From positions 49,794,152-49,858,151 of the forward strand of contig NC_084763.1 of assembly GCF_028858725.1 (NCBI RefSeq): a stretch of DNA of 64,000 bases. Direction: 5' to 3'. The translations under genes and the position numbers were made by a program. Of this stretch, positions 50,179-63,293 are shown in pieces; the stretch's first letter is position 1, and the number at the start of each line of letters is the position of its first letter. The notes beneath the pieces are model-generated. The model was given only the letters and a program-made list of their open reading frames with translations, searched no databases and had not been told where the DNA came from. The DNA comes from Colius striatus (taxonomy: Eukaryota > Chordata > Aves > Coliiformes > Coliidae).

Positions 50179-53100
50179 CCGTGCCTTCCCAGCACTACCT
50201 ACCTCTGTTCATTTCCAGTGCCACTCTTTTTCCTGGGACTGCATTCTCAGTATGCCTTCCCTCCCATCTTAATTTCTCTATCAGTTTCTTTTACTTGCAC
50301 CTTAGTTTCTTGAGCAATTTATTTCCCTCATCCTACATTCACCTCCACCATCTCTTTAGCCTACATCCCTAATATCCTTGTTCTGGGTTTTCTGTCTCTG
50401 CCAGTTCTCAGTTCCTTTGGCGGCTTCAAAGCAGTATTCCTGTCCTACTAATCCTGAATATCTGTCTTCCCTGCAAGCCCCAGTTTTCATCCCACATGTA
50501 CCTACTTCCAGTACAGCCTGCTGGTTTTCCACAGCAAGGCCTTAGATCTGGCTCTTGCTCTTTCTGCCTCTGAATCAGATAGCTTCTTCCTTCACATTGC
50601 CTAGATGCCAGCAGAGAGGTCACTGAAAGTGCAGGAAAGTGTCCCTGCTCTCCGTTCCTTGCTTGGCTCCAGCTCAGCATGCAGCAGCTGGAAAGAACCA
50701 TTATTGGGAAATTCTGTCTCCATCGTGTAATCCTGGGCTGCAGCATGTGTAGTAGCTTTGTACAGAGACTGCATGCTCACGGTATGAGCTGAGAAAGGCT
50801 GGAGAGCCTTATTTGAACTGTGGGAATGATGCACAAAAAACAGGACTGTAACTGTGAGACACACAAGCTTGCTCTGGAACAGTCTTAACCCTTAAGAGGC
50901 AGCAAATGTTTCCATAAACTGAGATTTATGATGCCTTAAAATCTGGCTGAATGAGAATGGATTTTCTTTGGTGCAGTGAAAAGCATCTGATAAAGGCCTC
51001 CCTTGCTCAATTTCAAAGCAAACTTTCGCCATAGAAAGTTTATTTGGTTTTGGTTTTTGTTGAAAAACAGTATACATTTGCTACATTTAATTTCAGAAAC
51101 GACTAAACACATTGGTTGATACTTTGTCTGGGCAAGAAAAACACCCACCTGATGCAGACAATTAGTATAGTCTTTTCCAGGCCAAACCAGTGTAGCCTGG
51201 CACAAACAGCTGAAAGCTATGTCTTGCATTGGAAATTTCAAACTGTGTGTAACAGGCTGTATGGCCTCTTTAAAAACTCGGCAGAGCTGCTCACCCTACC
51301 TTGTGCATGTGTTGGGAATCAGCTGAAGGGCTGATTCCCAGCAAGCAGATTTAAATAGGTTTCCAGCTTAGGGAGAGAAATAGATGTTTGTCTCTTAGGG
51401 GAGCTGTTCCTTCCTCCCACCCCTCCCTTATATGTGTACATACATCTGCAAAAAAAAAAAAAAAAAGAGTAAAATGGGGATAAAGGTACTCTTTAGGCTG
51501 AAAAGCCCATTCCTCTATAGAGACAGAAGAGCACTTTTGGCAGACATGACCAGTACTAGAGTTTAAGCGAGCTGAAAATAAAAGACTGATAACGAGATTT
51601 TGCACTAGATTGGCTGGCTTGTGCTGGCAGGCAGCAAGCACAGCCAGCCTGCTTACAAGTCACCCTCGATGAGCTAACTGAAAATAGAAACCAAAGAACC
51701 ACAGTGCATTATCTAGACAGGTAAAAATATTGTCTTGGAAAGACCACCACTCACAGACAAAATGACAGCTCTGAGTTGCAGCCACTTGCTTTTCTCTCAG
51801 TCATGTTAACAAAGCACTAATCTTCCAGTTGCAGAAAGAGTGGAGCTACTAATTCACAGATTTGTCCTTCTCTAGAGCTGGCACAACATGAGGAAGGAGT
51901 AATGTGGCATTCACTAGCTCTGGTCAGACTTACAGACCATATTTCTGCTGATGCTGAATATCTTATAGTCTTGCTGGGTCTAATTGCCTGTCGGGAGCTT
52001 GTGCTCAAACACAGAGAAGGAGTTCTGGGAAGTCTGAGAAACAACAACTTCTTCACTTGGGAAGGAAGAACAGGTTTGCCAGTGAGTGGATTTATGCAGA
52101 AGACACCTATAATCCACTCTTCCCGGTTGTGAGCTTTGCTGCAGCCTGAACTCAAAGCATCTCTGCTTGTACATAAGAAGAGGCAATTGCCTGTGCTGGA
52201 GTCATCCAGAGATAATGAATGATCATGGATGCTAAAGCATCTGGCACATATCAGAAGGCTCTAAAGCTGTTGGTTTGGTAAAGACTAAGTGCAACATAGC
52301 TGGCTGTAATCCTGATATTAAGTGTAGGCTTGACCACACCTTGCTAGGTGTAAGAAGAAGGCGTAGATCTTGTTAGGTCCTGGAGGGAAACTTGTGTTAA
52401 TTTCCAATCTCTTTCCTGATATCTGGAGGAGTACATGGTTTTTGTTATGCAACTCTTGTAAACATTAGTTTAACAATCTGATAGGGAATAAGTATACTTA
52501 ATAATGACTGATAACAGCTGGATTGACAATGAGCATCTTATCAGTACTAGGTGCTCCTTTTTTTCAGCCTAGAAAGATCCTCTCAGGTTCATCTCAGGTG
52601 TTATGACTGCTGTAATTCTGTTTAATTATGGAGATATCCACAGGGCTGATAAATTTTGCCTGTTCTAGACTACTGTTTTCTCAGTGCTGATATTACTTAG
52701 TTGACAGCCACATACATTTGCAGCAAAATTTGAGAACTGAGAGGGCAAGGTTAGCTCCAAAGCAAAGCTCTTTCCTCTGGAATAGACTGTTTGCCACAGA
52801 CACTCAGCATCAGTTACTCCAATTTCCTGTTAGCATGACATCACTGATTTACTGGGGAAGTTTTATACTCAGAACATGCCATGAGCATATGCCAGATTGA
52901 GAAAAAATACAACTGTCTCCCTCTTCTGTATTAGGTGATGTGCTTTTGTGAGGTTATATTTGTGGATTTCCTGTTAATCTTGCTGCCATGTCTGTACCTG
53001 AGCAGTTACCTCTTTTCTAATGAATTTCCTAAAGGTTAAAGTCATTACTGTCAACTGTATACAAAGATAATACTAAAGGGTGATCTGCTTTCCATTCTAT

Positions 53101-54967
53101 AGTTTGTCCAAAGGGACAGGAGCGGTGGGTTGTGCACATTGCCTTAGCTCTGTCTTGCACAGGTGTTCCGCGCTCTGCTGCCTGGCTGCAAGAAGAGATT
53201 AGACAGGGTTTAAGAAAGACAATGTAGGGAAATCAGAACAGGCACTCAGATAGAAAATTGAAATGAAACGATAGCTGCTTATCCAACCAAATTCTATTCT
53301 TCTTCATACTTCTTGTGTCTGACATTCAAAACCACACGCATGACTGGTGGATCACACTCCATAGCCTTTGACTTTCATCTCTGAGCATCCAAGCTCTCCT
53401 TAGTCTGTGAGTGGGAGACCAAAATGCACACGCAGGATCACACTCATGAAACAGCACATTCTTGACTTGCAGCCACATTCAAAGTAATTAATAGTAGCTG
53501 TTTTCTGTAACTGCCAGGAAAGATAAAGAAAGCATTGACATTTTAACTATCTCATGATGCAAACAGCTCAGTCTGCCAGGAGTTCAGCAAAATCAAGTGG
53601 AAGCCTAATTAGGAATGATACATCCTAAATTTCACATTCATTACATTTTTAATTCTTTCACAGGTCCTCCACAAAGCCTGAAGTTGTTTTGTAAGAAACT
53701 TCAACATCAGCATTTTACTCATAAGTACACCTTTGTTTTAGAAGTATTGCAAACACTCTTTTCTTTTTAGTTCCTGGTTTCATCAATACACGTTTTTCAT
53801 CTCTCCAAGCACTGTATTAAAACACAGTCTGAATATTAAGAAGTAAGAAGAACGTATTTGCTTATGGTTCAATGCAGTTTGGTGGCAGTAGGTGGCTTCA
53901 GTTAAGCAAATACAAACCTTTAATAAGATTAAATAATATATCAGTAGATGTGTCAGGGATCAGGAGGTGGCAGCAAAACTCTAAGATGTTTGATTTCTGC
54001 ATGTCAGTTATGGAAATGCAAAAAAGAATTAATAAATCATTAAAGTGTGAGATTCTAGTATGAAAATAAGCTTATATAAAACAGCTTATGCACTGCAAAA
54101 ACAGTTAATTGAGCATGCAGAACAATAAAAATGTCAGATCTGGAGAGGTCTGTCTACCTCATGTATATGCTTTATGATAGCTGGATCCTGAGGAGAAATT
54201 CTCATGTATAAGAAAATTTTAAAGGTGATGTCATAGAAAAATACTGAGGACTCTATAGACAGCAAAAGTTTACAAGTTGAAGGGAAAAATACCTAATGCA
54301 TTTTGATATTTTAATAAATAGAATGAAGTTAAAATTACCTTAAGTGCGGCTAGAAAAAATCAGAAATTGCTAAGGGGCACTCACAGACAGATTGTTCATG
54401 AACAACAAAATATCATAAGCCCTGTTTCCTCAGGCAAACAACGTAAATGAAACATCTGTCATTTTAATACTTATTCATATTAATATATTCAAGTTCTGTG
54501 TGCCCTACACAAACAAGACAGATTTTTCTACCATATCAGTCAGAAATCTGGAGTCTCTAGAGCACTTCCGCTTTAACAAACTAGGATTTTACTACAGGTT
54601 GCATCTATAATAGGAAGAGTAGGCAAATAATGTGTGCACAAGAATGTGCATGTTCTTTCAATCAATTCATTTGCATAACTCATTTACTGTACCTAGATAT
54701 GCTTCAGAGTTTTGCTGAACAACACAGTTCAGGGGTTTTGCAATTGTAATAGGAAAAAGTAAGAAAACAAAATAAATATGCTTTTCATAAATGAATATAT
54801 TTTGCATATTTTCCAGTATCCTCAATATGCAATAAATAAAACAGGTTTTTTGCTGGTTCCAGTGCCATTCAGCCAGTCTTTCCTGCTAGGCACAAGCCTG
54901 TCTGCTGGAGTCCTATGAAAATGACACAGTAACACAAAAAAACCCAGCAAATGCTTACAATGTGTCA
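50179..54967. other. Intergenic, no gene seen
   Basis: About 4.8 kb. The only clear element is a 17-base A-run at 51450-51466. Overlapping short ORFs on both strands near 50.4-52.2 kb (up to 112 codons) carry no recognisable domain. Confidence 0.65.
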
Positions 54968-55212
54968 GGAAAGGGAGAGGAAAGGGAGAGGAGAGGAGAG
55001 GAGAGGAGAGGAGAGGAGAGGAGAGGAGAGGAGAGGAGAGGAGAGGAGAGGAGAGGAGAGGAGAGGAGAGGAGAGGAGAGGAGAGGAGAGGAGAGGAAAG
55101 GAAAGGAAAGGAAAGGAAAGGAAAGGAAAGGAAAGGAAAGGAAAGGAAAGGAAAGGAAAGGAAAGGAAAGGAAAGGAAAGGAAAGGAAAGGAAAGGAAAG
55201 GAAAGGAAAGGA
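54968..55212 (+). repeat. Compound polypurine microsatellite (GGAGA)n-(GGAAA)n
   Basis: About 245 bp of pure purine on the plus strand. After a mixed lead-in, GGAGA repeats run to about 55096 (roughly 23 copies). They switch cleanly to GGAAA repeats to 55212 (roughly 23 copies). Every frame on both strands is open by composition, so ORFs of up to 174 codons here (RGEERRGEERK- or SFPFLSFPFL-like) are not genes. Confidence 0.97.
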
Positions 55213-57600
55213 ACTGTTGCAAATATTTTGGGATTCAAATATATATGTTTGGGGGGAAAAAAATCCCTGTACTCTAGGAAATTTTCTAAATAAGCAAGTC
55301 TGGTAAAGTGTTCTGTAAATGTAATGTGATACACACTGTGTGCCAAAGTCTGGAGAACACAGCTCCAATGCTCTGAACAGAGTGGGAGACACCTGAGATG
55401 GCTGTTAAATTATGCAAGAATCTCAGCTATCCACAGCAGAAGTGCCAGTGTCAGGAGGTGAAGAACACCAAAGCAGTCTCTAAACACACACACACCACTA
55501 AACAAATTTAAAGCAGGAGTTCTGTAATCGTCCCATAGGGCTGGTCACATTTTCAAGAGAAGCTGGCTCCATTTCACTTCCCATTAATGATCACATAACT
55601 TTTGGTGCCAGACACAGCAATTGCTTGCATGGAAAAATAATTTCAGGAAAGTATTTAATATGTTTTAGCTGCCTTGTAACAACAGCTTAGCAACTGAGAA
55701 GAGATGTGCCAACATCTTGTGATTGGCTAGATCTGTAGAGGCAAACAGGAAGATTCTGTGGGTCTGCAGTGATCTGGCAGGCATGGTACCACCTGAGATT
55801 CCTTTCTGCTACTACATTCCCCTGAGAGGTGGTGGATGCTGCTTTTGCAGATTTCCAACCATGTCAGTAAAACAAAAGCAAATCTTGCAGATGTATCAGT
55901 CATGTCTAAAGTGATTTAGGGACTTGTGTGTCACAACAGCTTCTTCAGTGTCTTAATTCTTCCTGTCCTTTTCCACCAGAGAAACCCGTGGAAGGAAATT
56001 AAAAGGAGATGGGGAGCTAGCCTGCCTAAATTTAACTCCCTAGCTATCTTTTGCTATTCTGGCTCTTAGATTTTCAGACTCTGACTGATTTAATTGCTTT
56101 GAGGTGCTTAGTTCTTAACTAAAGTCATCCTGGAGAACGTCCTCTGGAGATGGTTGTCTCCCTTGGGTTTGGAAAAAAGTACTGACTTGTAGAAAGCTCT
56201 TCATTCTCTCCTTAGTTTCATCTTGTTTGCTATCACATGGGAGTATTCAGCTTATAGGAGTTGCTTTGTTTTGGGTTTGTGGAGAACACACCCTTTTTCA
56301 AAAGCAGTGGAGGGCTCAACTTACCCTTGCCAAACTCTACAGTAGGAAAAAAAGTGTAATACTTGGATGGGCACAATGGCAATTCATCTTTCTGGCTGAA
56401 AGCCTTGTTTTGGAGTTTTGTTGCTTAGTGTCTGTCAGCACTTTCATCCGGGGAATTTGAGTTTCTCCTACAACAGCCCAGTCTCAACTAAAAGTTTGCA
56501 TATAAAGTATCAGAACTCAGAACTGGTTGTTTGGGTTTTAAGTTAATTTTCCAAACGAGATTAAGTCAAGATATGAAAAAAGTACTTGGGTGGTTCTCAG
56601 CATAAAAAGAAGGAAATTATTATCTTGGCATTTGTTTAATCTTGTGAAATATTTATTTAAAAGGAAACTGAATGAAAAATTAAAATGGGATATAAAAACT
56701 CACCACCAACAAAAAAAGAATTCTTACAGAAACTGGGCTACATTTTGAGGTGTTTAACACCTCTAGGCATTGTCATTATTCTCATGTCTTTGAGAATAAT
56801 TAATTCAACAACTAACCACATATGTTCAACCGGTTTCCTTTCAGGAATGCTTCAGCTGCTGATGGATCACAAAAGGAAGGATCATGTCTCAAGCCTTTGA
56901 AGATATGGATAAGAAGGAAGTAATTGTTAATGATTTGCTGATCTAATCCAAAAATGATTGACAACATAATGAAATCATGCAATCCTTTAGTGTGCCAAAA
57001 AAACATAACTTAAAATTGGCAGGAACAAAAGTCTGAGGAGGCTGAATGAGATCAGTTGCATTATACACAACACTACTGTATGTGTCTAGTCATAGAAAAC
57101 TTGCCCCGAGAAATGAGAGGAACTGGAAGAAACTAATAGTCTTTTGGAACTTCTTATGCATCTCAATTAATTTCTGTCACAATTAAACACCTCGTTCAAA
57201 ATGCTACTTGAAGACAATGCAGAAAAAAAACATTAAGTAGAGAATTAAAGCTGTCAAAAGCCACCTGGAATTATGCATTCTGAGCTATCAGCAGAGCCTG
57301 GTGTAAACTAATATCAGCAGAGCTAATATCAACAGAGGCTGGTGCAAACTACAGTTGCACTTCTGCAAGTTGACTGTCATAGTGCACTAAACCCTGGGTT
57401 TGGCAGATATCAGGCAGCACTGCTGTTGCAAACACACTGATTTGTAACACCAGTGCATTCCTTCACTTGGAAAAGACTGGAGAAATACTTGATGTATTTT
57501 ATTGTATGAAAAATAAAGCCATTAAGTACAGATTAGTTGAATGAATGGAGTCTCACCCCTTCACGCACAGGTGGTACTGCAGCATGTTCTTCTGCTGAAG
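55213..57600. other. Intergenic, upstream of second CpG island
   Basis: About 2.4 kb of AT-rich DNA without a gene. An imperfect direct repeat of ATATCA(G/A)CAGAG...CTGGTG(T/C)AAACTA lies at about 57289-57352. Confidence 0.6.
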
Positions 57601-57840
57601 AACTGCCCTTGCCAACCGCTGAGCCCTGTCCACCTTTCAGTCCTTACTCAACAGCCTTACTCATCCTGCTCTTCCACCCCGTCCCCCTCCTGCGCTCACC
57701 CTCTGCAAACTTCGGAGAATTACTGCCCCTGCGCGTGGCTTCCGAGCTCTCCGACGCAGGAGATCAGAACCAGGTACTGCAACACACCAACACGGCTCTC
57801 CCTGTCCTCCCCTGCCCCGGGCACTGCGCAGCAACTCGGT

Positions 57841-57920
57841 GTCCCCTAGCCACCTGCAGCGCCAGGGCGGCCCGAGGAGGGTCCCCTGGCCACATGCAGC
57901 GCCAGGGAGGCCTGAGCAGG
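57841..57920 (+). repeat. 40-bp tandem duplication
   Basis: 57841-57880 and 57881-57920 are direct copies, both starting GTCCCCT(A/G)GCCAC, with 5 mismatches in 40. They sit at the upstream side of the CpG island. No third copy follows. Confidence 0.85.
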
Positions 57921-58379
57921 GCCCACACCGCAGCAGACCCACGCTCAGCGCGCCACGGCACGCCCGGCACGGAGCGTGGCCAGCCACCACAGCGGGAAAC
58001 GGCAGGCCGTGCTCCCTCCTCCCCGCAGGTTCCCCCGGTCTCAGTTTTTGCTCCACTGAGGAAATTCCCCAACTCCGACCCGGGAGAGGGCACAGGCACG
58101 GGGACGCACCGGGGACGCAGCAGTGCCTCGGCAGCCCCCCGCCCCGCCACCTGGCGTCACGCGACCAGCGCGGGGCGGAACCCCGCCACCCCCGCGGCCA
58201 ATCGGCGCTCGGCTTTGCGCGGCCCCCGTCCCTCCAGCCAATAGGACGCGAGCCTTTCCTTGGCGTGGCTGTGTGCTGGGGGCGGGGCGGCCGCCCGGGG
58301 TCGGGCCGGGCGTGGGGCCGCTGTGCTCCGCGGGCCGCGCAGCTCCGCCCCGGTGGGCGGGGCCCAGCGCTCCCGGCCC

Positions 58380-58484
58380 GGCCCGGCCCAGCGCGGCGGC
58401 GGCGATGGGCAGCCGGGGCGTGCGGCGCCGCGAGTAGAAGGAGGCTGAAGCGCGCCCGCAGCTGCCCGGGAGGCCTGGCTTCAG
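58380..58484 (+). other. Putative 5' non-coding exon 1 (MPP7)
   Basis: The segment after the GC boxes ends at GGCTTCAG|GTGGGA (58484/58485), a good donor. It contains an upstream ORF: ATG at 58405 in strong context (G at -3 and +4), encoding MGSRGVRRRE and stopping at 58437. No longer coding frame carries a known start. The start coordinate is a guess from promoter layout, and the gene name rests on synteny. Confidence 0.5.
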
Positions 58485-61400
58485 GTGGGAGCCGCGGCCC
58501 CGCAGCGCCCGCTCGGGGCGAGGTGGGGCGGTACCGGACCGCGCGCGGGTGGTCCGCGTTCCCCCGGGGCTGGGGTCGGCGCGGGCGCTGAGCGGCGCCG
58601 GGACGGGCGGCTCCGAGGGGCACGGGACCGCGCGGGTTCACCGGCGAGGGAGAGGATGCGGCAGGTGCCGGGCTGCGGGGGCTCGGCAGCGGGGCTGTGC
58701 ATGCGTGCGTGGGGGAGTCCGTACCTCTGTGCGGGGCGCCGGTTCCAAGATGGCCCCCGCCCCCCGGCCACCCGCTGCCGCCGCTCGGATGAAGCGCTTG
58801 GGCCGGGGGGAGCCCCGCGGGGCCGTGTCACCCCAGGCTGGGGCGGCTCCGGCGGCCGCACCCCGAGGGGAGGTCGAGGTCCGCGGCCGCGGGAGGCAGG
58901 CCCGCAGCGGAGACCTGCCCGCGAGCAGGGCGCTGAGGTCTGGCCGGTGGACGAGAGGGCGCGGGGAGAGGGGTATTTCGTCACGGCAGGTGCTTCGGCT
59001 GGGCTTTAAAACCCGCCGGGCTGGCGGGAGCTGTGGAGAGCTCGTTCATAGCGACCCATGGATGTGACTAAAGCATTAAGTGACCATCGGGCGATGCAGC
59101 TGGTCTCAGGGGACCCATAAACTTTAATTTATAGACTATCGCTATGTGAAGTATTTTCGTGAGTTGACTGAGAATAACTTCATTCACCTGTGGAACCAGC
59201 TCCTTCCTGGTTTTGTTAATGCCTATGTTTAATCTGTGCTGAGCAATAAATAGCATTAATAATTTGGCCTGTTGCATGTGAGGAACTCAAACGATGATGT
59301 TTGATGTAACAGCTAGACGAGCAGTAGATGCCTTTGCATGCTACTTTGGTGCTTCCACCTCTGAATGCCTAGCTTTGTTTTATTTGATCTGTTTTTATAA
59401 CAAACTACCTATCTACATTTCCAGAGCTTTTTCTTTGGTTTCTTAAACAGCTCATCACATTTTTGCCCTTTCCTCCCTCTAAATAAACTGTAGAATAACT
59501 TCAGGGGCAATAGCTTTTCGTGATTTTTTGAGCTCTTCCATTTAAAGAAGACTGGGTAGTCTGGGCAGCAGTGACCAGCATCTTTACACTCATAATGAGC
59601 TTCAGTACTTGAATTCAGTATTTGGGGGTTTTTTTGTTAAGTTTTTTTGGATGAGGTTTAGAGTTTTTGAGTTTTGGATGAGGTTTATTCTAAGTTTACT
59701 TAGATCAAGAGCCCCATTTTAATGAGACCTTTTTTTAGTTAAACCTATTTTTTTGTACGTGTTTGTTTTAAAATATAGTAATTGGAATTTTTCTGTGAGG
59801 TGTTATCGTCATCCTCCAGGTCCCTTTTATGGAGGGATGTTTACATCTTTGCCATATTTACAGAAAGATACTACTTAAAACTAGATTCTTCATTTCCTGA
59901 AAGTGGTATTTGCTCAAATTGACGTTGATGATCAAATCTCTAGTCTAGAATTAACATTAGGATTTTGCTTGATAGTACTGTTTGGATTGAGTAAGGGTGT
60001 CTTTGTTTTTTTTGTGTGTTCAAAGTAGGCGGTTGCACGGAGCTTTTAAAAGCTGTTTGAAAGCACCAGTTAATTGAGGTTTTGGGATTTAATCGTTTAG
60101 AGCTGCTGGGGAATGAATGAACGAGACTCGTCAGTTTCAACTGTGCTTGTTTATTCATCAGACCAAAAAGGAGTAAAGCAGTAACCTAAACAGTGAAAAA
60201 TTGATCTAAATATTTTCAGACTCAGAATACTTTGTGACTTTAGTGTGGATGTATTTATATTTATATGTGTACACTTAAAAAGAGACAGAGGAAGTCCCAG
60301 AGCTGCAGATTGCTGTCAACTGACAGAGCACATCAAGGAAAGGTTGCTGTATATTTATTCTTGTTTTTGTCTTTAGGCATCCGCTAGCAGGCCTTATTAC
60401 AGGCAGGATACTGTGTTAGATGGACCTTGAACCTGAGCTAGTATGTCCTTTTTGTGTTTGTAATAAAATGCTTTCTGTGTAGTAGCATGCCATTCAGCAT
60501 TTAAATTTTAAGTTAGACAAGTGTCAGAGTGTAAGTTTTTGAGAGTACAGGAGAGAAGTTAATGCCAGGTACAGAGAAAGCAGGCTGATGACTGTACTTT
60601 GGATGCTATTTGCATTTTTGTTAACATTTATAGGACATCCTAACTCCTGATAGGAAATGGTCACAAGTATGTTTTCTAAGTGGCAACTTCCAGTCCTTTC
60701 CTGAGTGCCTTCTGGGAGTACTGTGCTTCTCATGAAGATGTGGTTGCTGGGATCTGCTGCAACTCCCATCTGTTTTTATGATGTTACAACATTGCCTTTC
60801 ACTGAAACACCAGCCTTAGTTCTGGTTTCCCGCACTGAATCTTCCCTTTCTATGTGGCAAGCACTTGGGCACCTGTGAACCTTTCACTTATCTCTAGCAT
60901 ATGGAAGGGAGCAGAAGAGATCTATAAAAAGTAGTTCAGTAGCATCTTCTCTCTAAACTGGTTCCTCTGCATTAAGGTTTACTGGGGAACTTGTTATGAT
61001 AATAAGTAAAAGCAGGAAAAAAATCTGGTCTTGCTGCTAACAAAGTGTCTGTTAGTTGTCTTCTTAGAGTATCTTTTGAAAAGTTGTTGCAGTGAGTTAA
61101 GCAAGTTTCATCATCTAGAGCTATGTCAATTATGTGTAGGAGTCACCAAAGCTTCCCGCATAGTTGTACTAATGCGATTTAATCCCAGCCTAGTGTGTAT
61201 ATACTCTTTCTGACCCTATCTCCTGAAAATTTTTCATCCTGGTTGCTAGTTTCTCATTCATTAACAAAAAAGATGTAGTATATTAACTCATCTCTCCCTG
61301 ATTTTAGTCTTAGAATACAGTAATACAACAGAGTTCATCTATACCTACTTGCAGCGGATCATGCTTACACCACAAGTGAAGTACTTAATTTCATATGGTG

Positions 61401-63217
61401 CTTTGCCTTGTGTTGCAGCAATAGAGAGACAGGGAGCAAGCAGTACTTAATACACTTCAAGTAACTTTTACAGTACAGTGTCCTTAACATCCCTTGACAG
61501 TTCAGACCTCTCTGTCACATGTCATGTTGACTGCATGGCAGATCTAAGAGCAGCTTTGCATAGTTTACGGAACCACTTTGAGCATTACCATGAGGTATTT
61601 GGTAATGTTCTTTGGCAGTTGAGTTTCCAGAGACAGCAACAGATGATAGAGATGCATTGACATGCTCTTTATTTCAACTAACAGCCTTGCACATAGGGGA
61701 AGACCAGCAGAAAGCAAAACTTAACATGCCTGAAGATGCACAAAACTTTACTTTGCTGTTCTTGGGTATCTATGTTCATTATGCTTAGCTACCAAAGAAT
61801 ACAATGGGAATTTTCACCCCACTTTGGAAGGCTGGTGAACTCCATGTGTTATTAAGCAGCCTAGTTTCCAGGACTCTGAAAATGGTTTTGTCAATCTACA
61901 TTATGAATCGTGGATAGAATCAACCAGTATTTCCCAGATGCTAGCCCTGGAGGAGAGAGGAGCTACTAATGTAGAGGTGTATTTCAGTATATGTGACCTC
62001 TTGGGGTCACATCTTGTTACTATGGCCAGTGTCCTGGGTTTTGTTGCTTTTCATTCAGTTGTGAGGGCTACTATGATTATGCTGTTGCCCTTCCTATGCT
62101 ACTTATATGAAATAACAGATCAAGTTAAAATTGAGCTTAGGCATAACACCCTTAACATATCATATTTCAATATGAGAATGTTTTAATAGAAGAAAAAATA
62201 CCCCAATCTTGGCAGTTGTTTGCTAGTTTTAAAGAAGAAAAATTCAAGCTTTCTTGGTTCTCAAATCATGTGCAGTATAGTTGGTGATACAGAAAACATG
62301 CAACCAAAAGCTCCTGAAATGAACACCTTGTTTACATCCTCAGTGACAGCAGTATTTAAAGATGGAACTAATCCATAAACTGTAACAATAAATGATATGA
62401 TAGAGCTATGCAATTGGAGATGTGAACATTGTAGTTTGCAGTGTGCAGACGAGACGATGGCATATGAACACACACACCCAAAAGGCCTGTCTTGATATTT
62501 TTGACCTTGTTTTGACTGTTAGGTGTTTGCCATACATGTAACAGGATGGCTGTGGTTCTGTTGCCCACATGCATTCTGTGGTCTGCTGCTCCATTTCTGC
62601 TCCTGCAGTTCATTGCCAAGAGGAGACATCAGGTGTTTTCAGTATGTATGAGGAGTAGGCACTGCATTATGCCAGGTGGAGTGTGGAAGAAGACATTTGC
62701 TGAGTGTCAGTTTGCACAGCTAGTAATGAGGCTATTATTGCCAATTTCCAAAGCAGAGGGATTAGCTATCATGAAGGAAAGAAAGAGCATATTCACTACA
62801 AGCATGAAGTCACAAGCGCTTACAGGGTTTTCAGTATGGACCCATAAAGTGCTATGAAAGGAGGCTTACACCTTCAGTTTTGTACCAGAACTTGTGATAT
62901 TTATATATTAGATAAAGCTTACTCGTACCCATTTTGAAATCATTGCTTTGCTTAATTAATGCTTTAAGGTCCCTGTCTAGAACAGGCATGGAGGCGGAAC
63001 AAATTGGCAAGTTGAAATCCTCTCTTGGCCTGGCTTAAATAAATCTCTTCTGAATTTTCCTGTTTTTGCAGGACTTCATACAGAAACAGCTGTTGGGAAG
63101 TTAATTACTTTAAACTGGTGCTCCTAACATTTAGAATAAAATCATGAAAATGTAGTATTTTCAACACTGACTAGAACCAATGTCATATTACTATTAGCTT
63201 TTCTTTTTTTCCTTCAG
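58485..63217 (+). other. Putative intron 1 of the plus-strand gene
   Basis: Between the donor at 58485 and the acceptor at 63217. It is GC-rich to about 59050 and AT-rich afterwards. No repeat or further exon with both splice sites was recognised. Confidence 0.5.
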
Positions 63218-63293
63218 GCACCACAGATCTCAGCTCCAGAGCTTGGAAAATGTGTATCTTGAAGTCCCTGTTGAAGTAAAGACAGTCATACAG
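63218..63293 (+). other. Putative 76-bp 5' non-coding exon (MPP7)
   Basis: A strong acceptor (TTTCTTTTTTTCCTTCAG) and a good donor (CAG|GTAGGA) bound 76 bp. No family protein is seen in any frame. One frame reads open as HHRSQLQSLENVYLEVPV..., another carries an ATG at 63250 with a stop at 63277-63279 (9 codons). MPP7 begins translation in a later exon, so an untranslated exon is expected in this position. It might instead be an exon of an unrelated transcript. Confidence 0.5.

Larger units (their letters stand above)
57620..59050. promoter_or_regulatory. CpG-island promoter, probably of MPP7
   Basis: CpG-dense sequence with a classic TATA-less layout on the plus strand. CCAAT boxes lie at 58198-58202 and 58238-58242, 40 bp apart. 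GC boxes (GGGGCGGGGCGG and GGTGGGCGGGGCC) follow at about 58278-58365, and a GC-rich leader runs to the donor at 58484/58485. A GGCGTCACG CRE half-site lies near 58153. A YY1-type AAGATGGC is at 58747-58754, downstream of the donor. ORFs of up to 326 codons on either strand are compositional. In vertebrates WAC and MPP7 are neighbours transcribed away from each other, which fits this spacing and strand. Confidence 0.75.

Noticed and set aside
54822-55392. Long ORFs on both strands (up to 174 codons) across the GGAGA/GGAAA array
   Set aside because: They are pentanucleotide repeats read as protein; a 5-bp unit without stops is open in all frames.
57661-58641. 326-codon minus-strand ORF and overlapping ORFs in the second CpG island
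   Set aside because: Arg/Gly/Pro/Ala composition follows CpG content, with several frames open on both strands over the promoter. No family signature.
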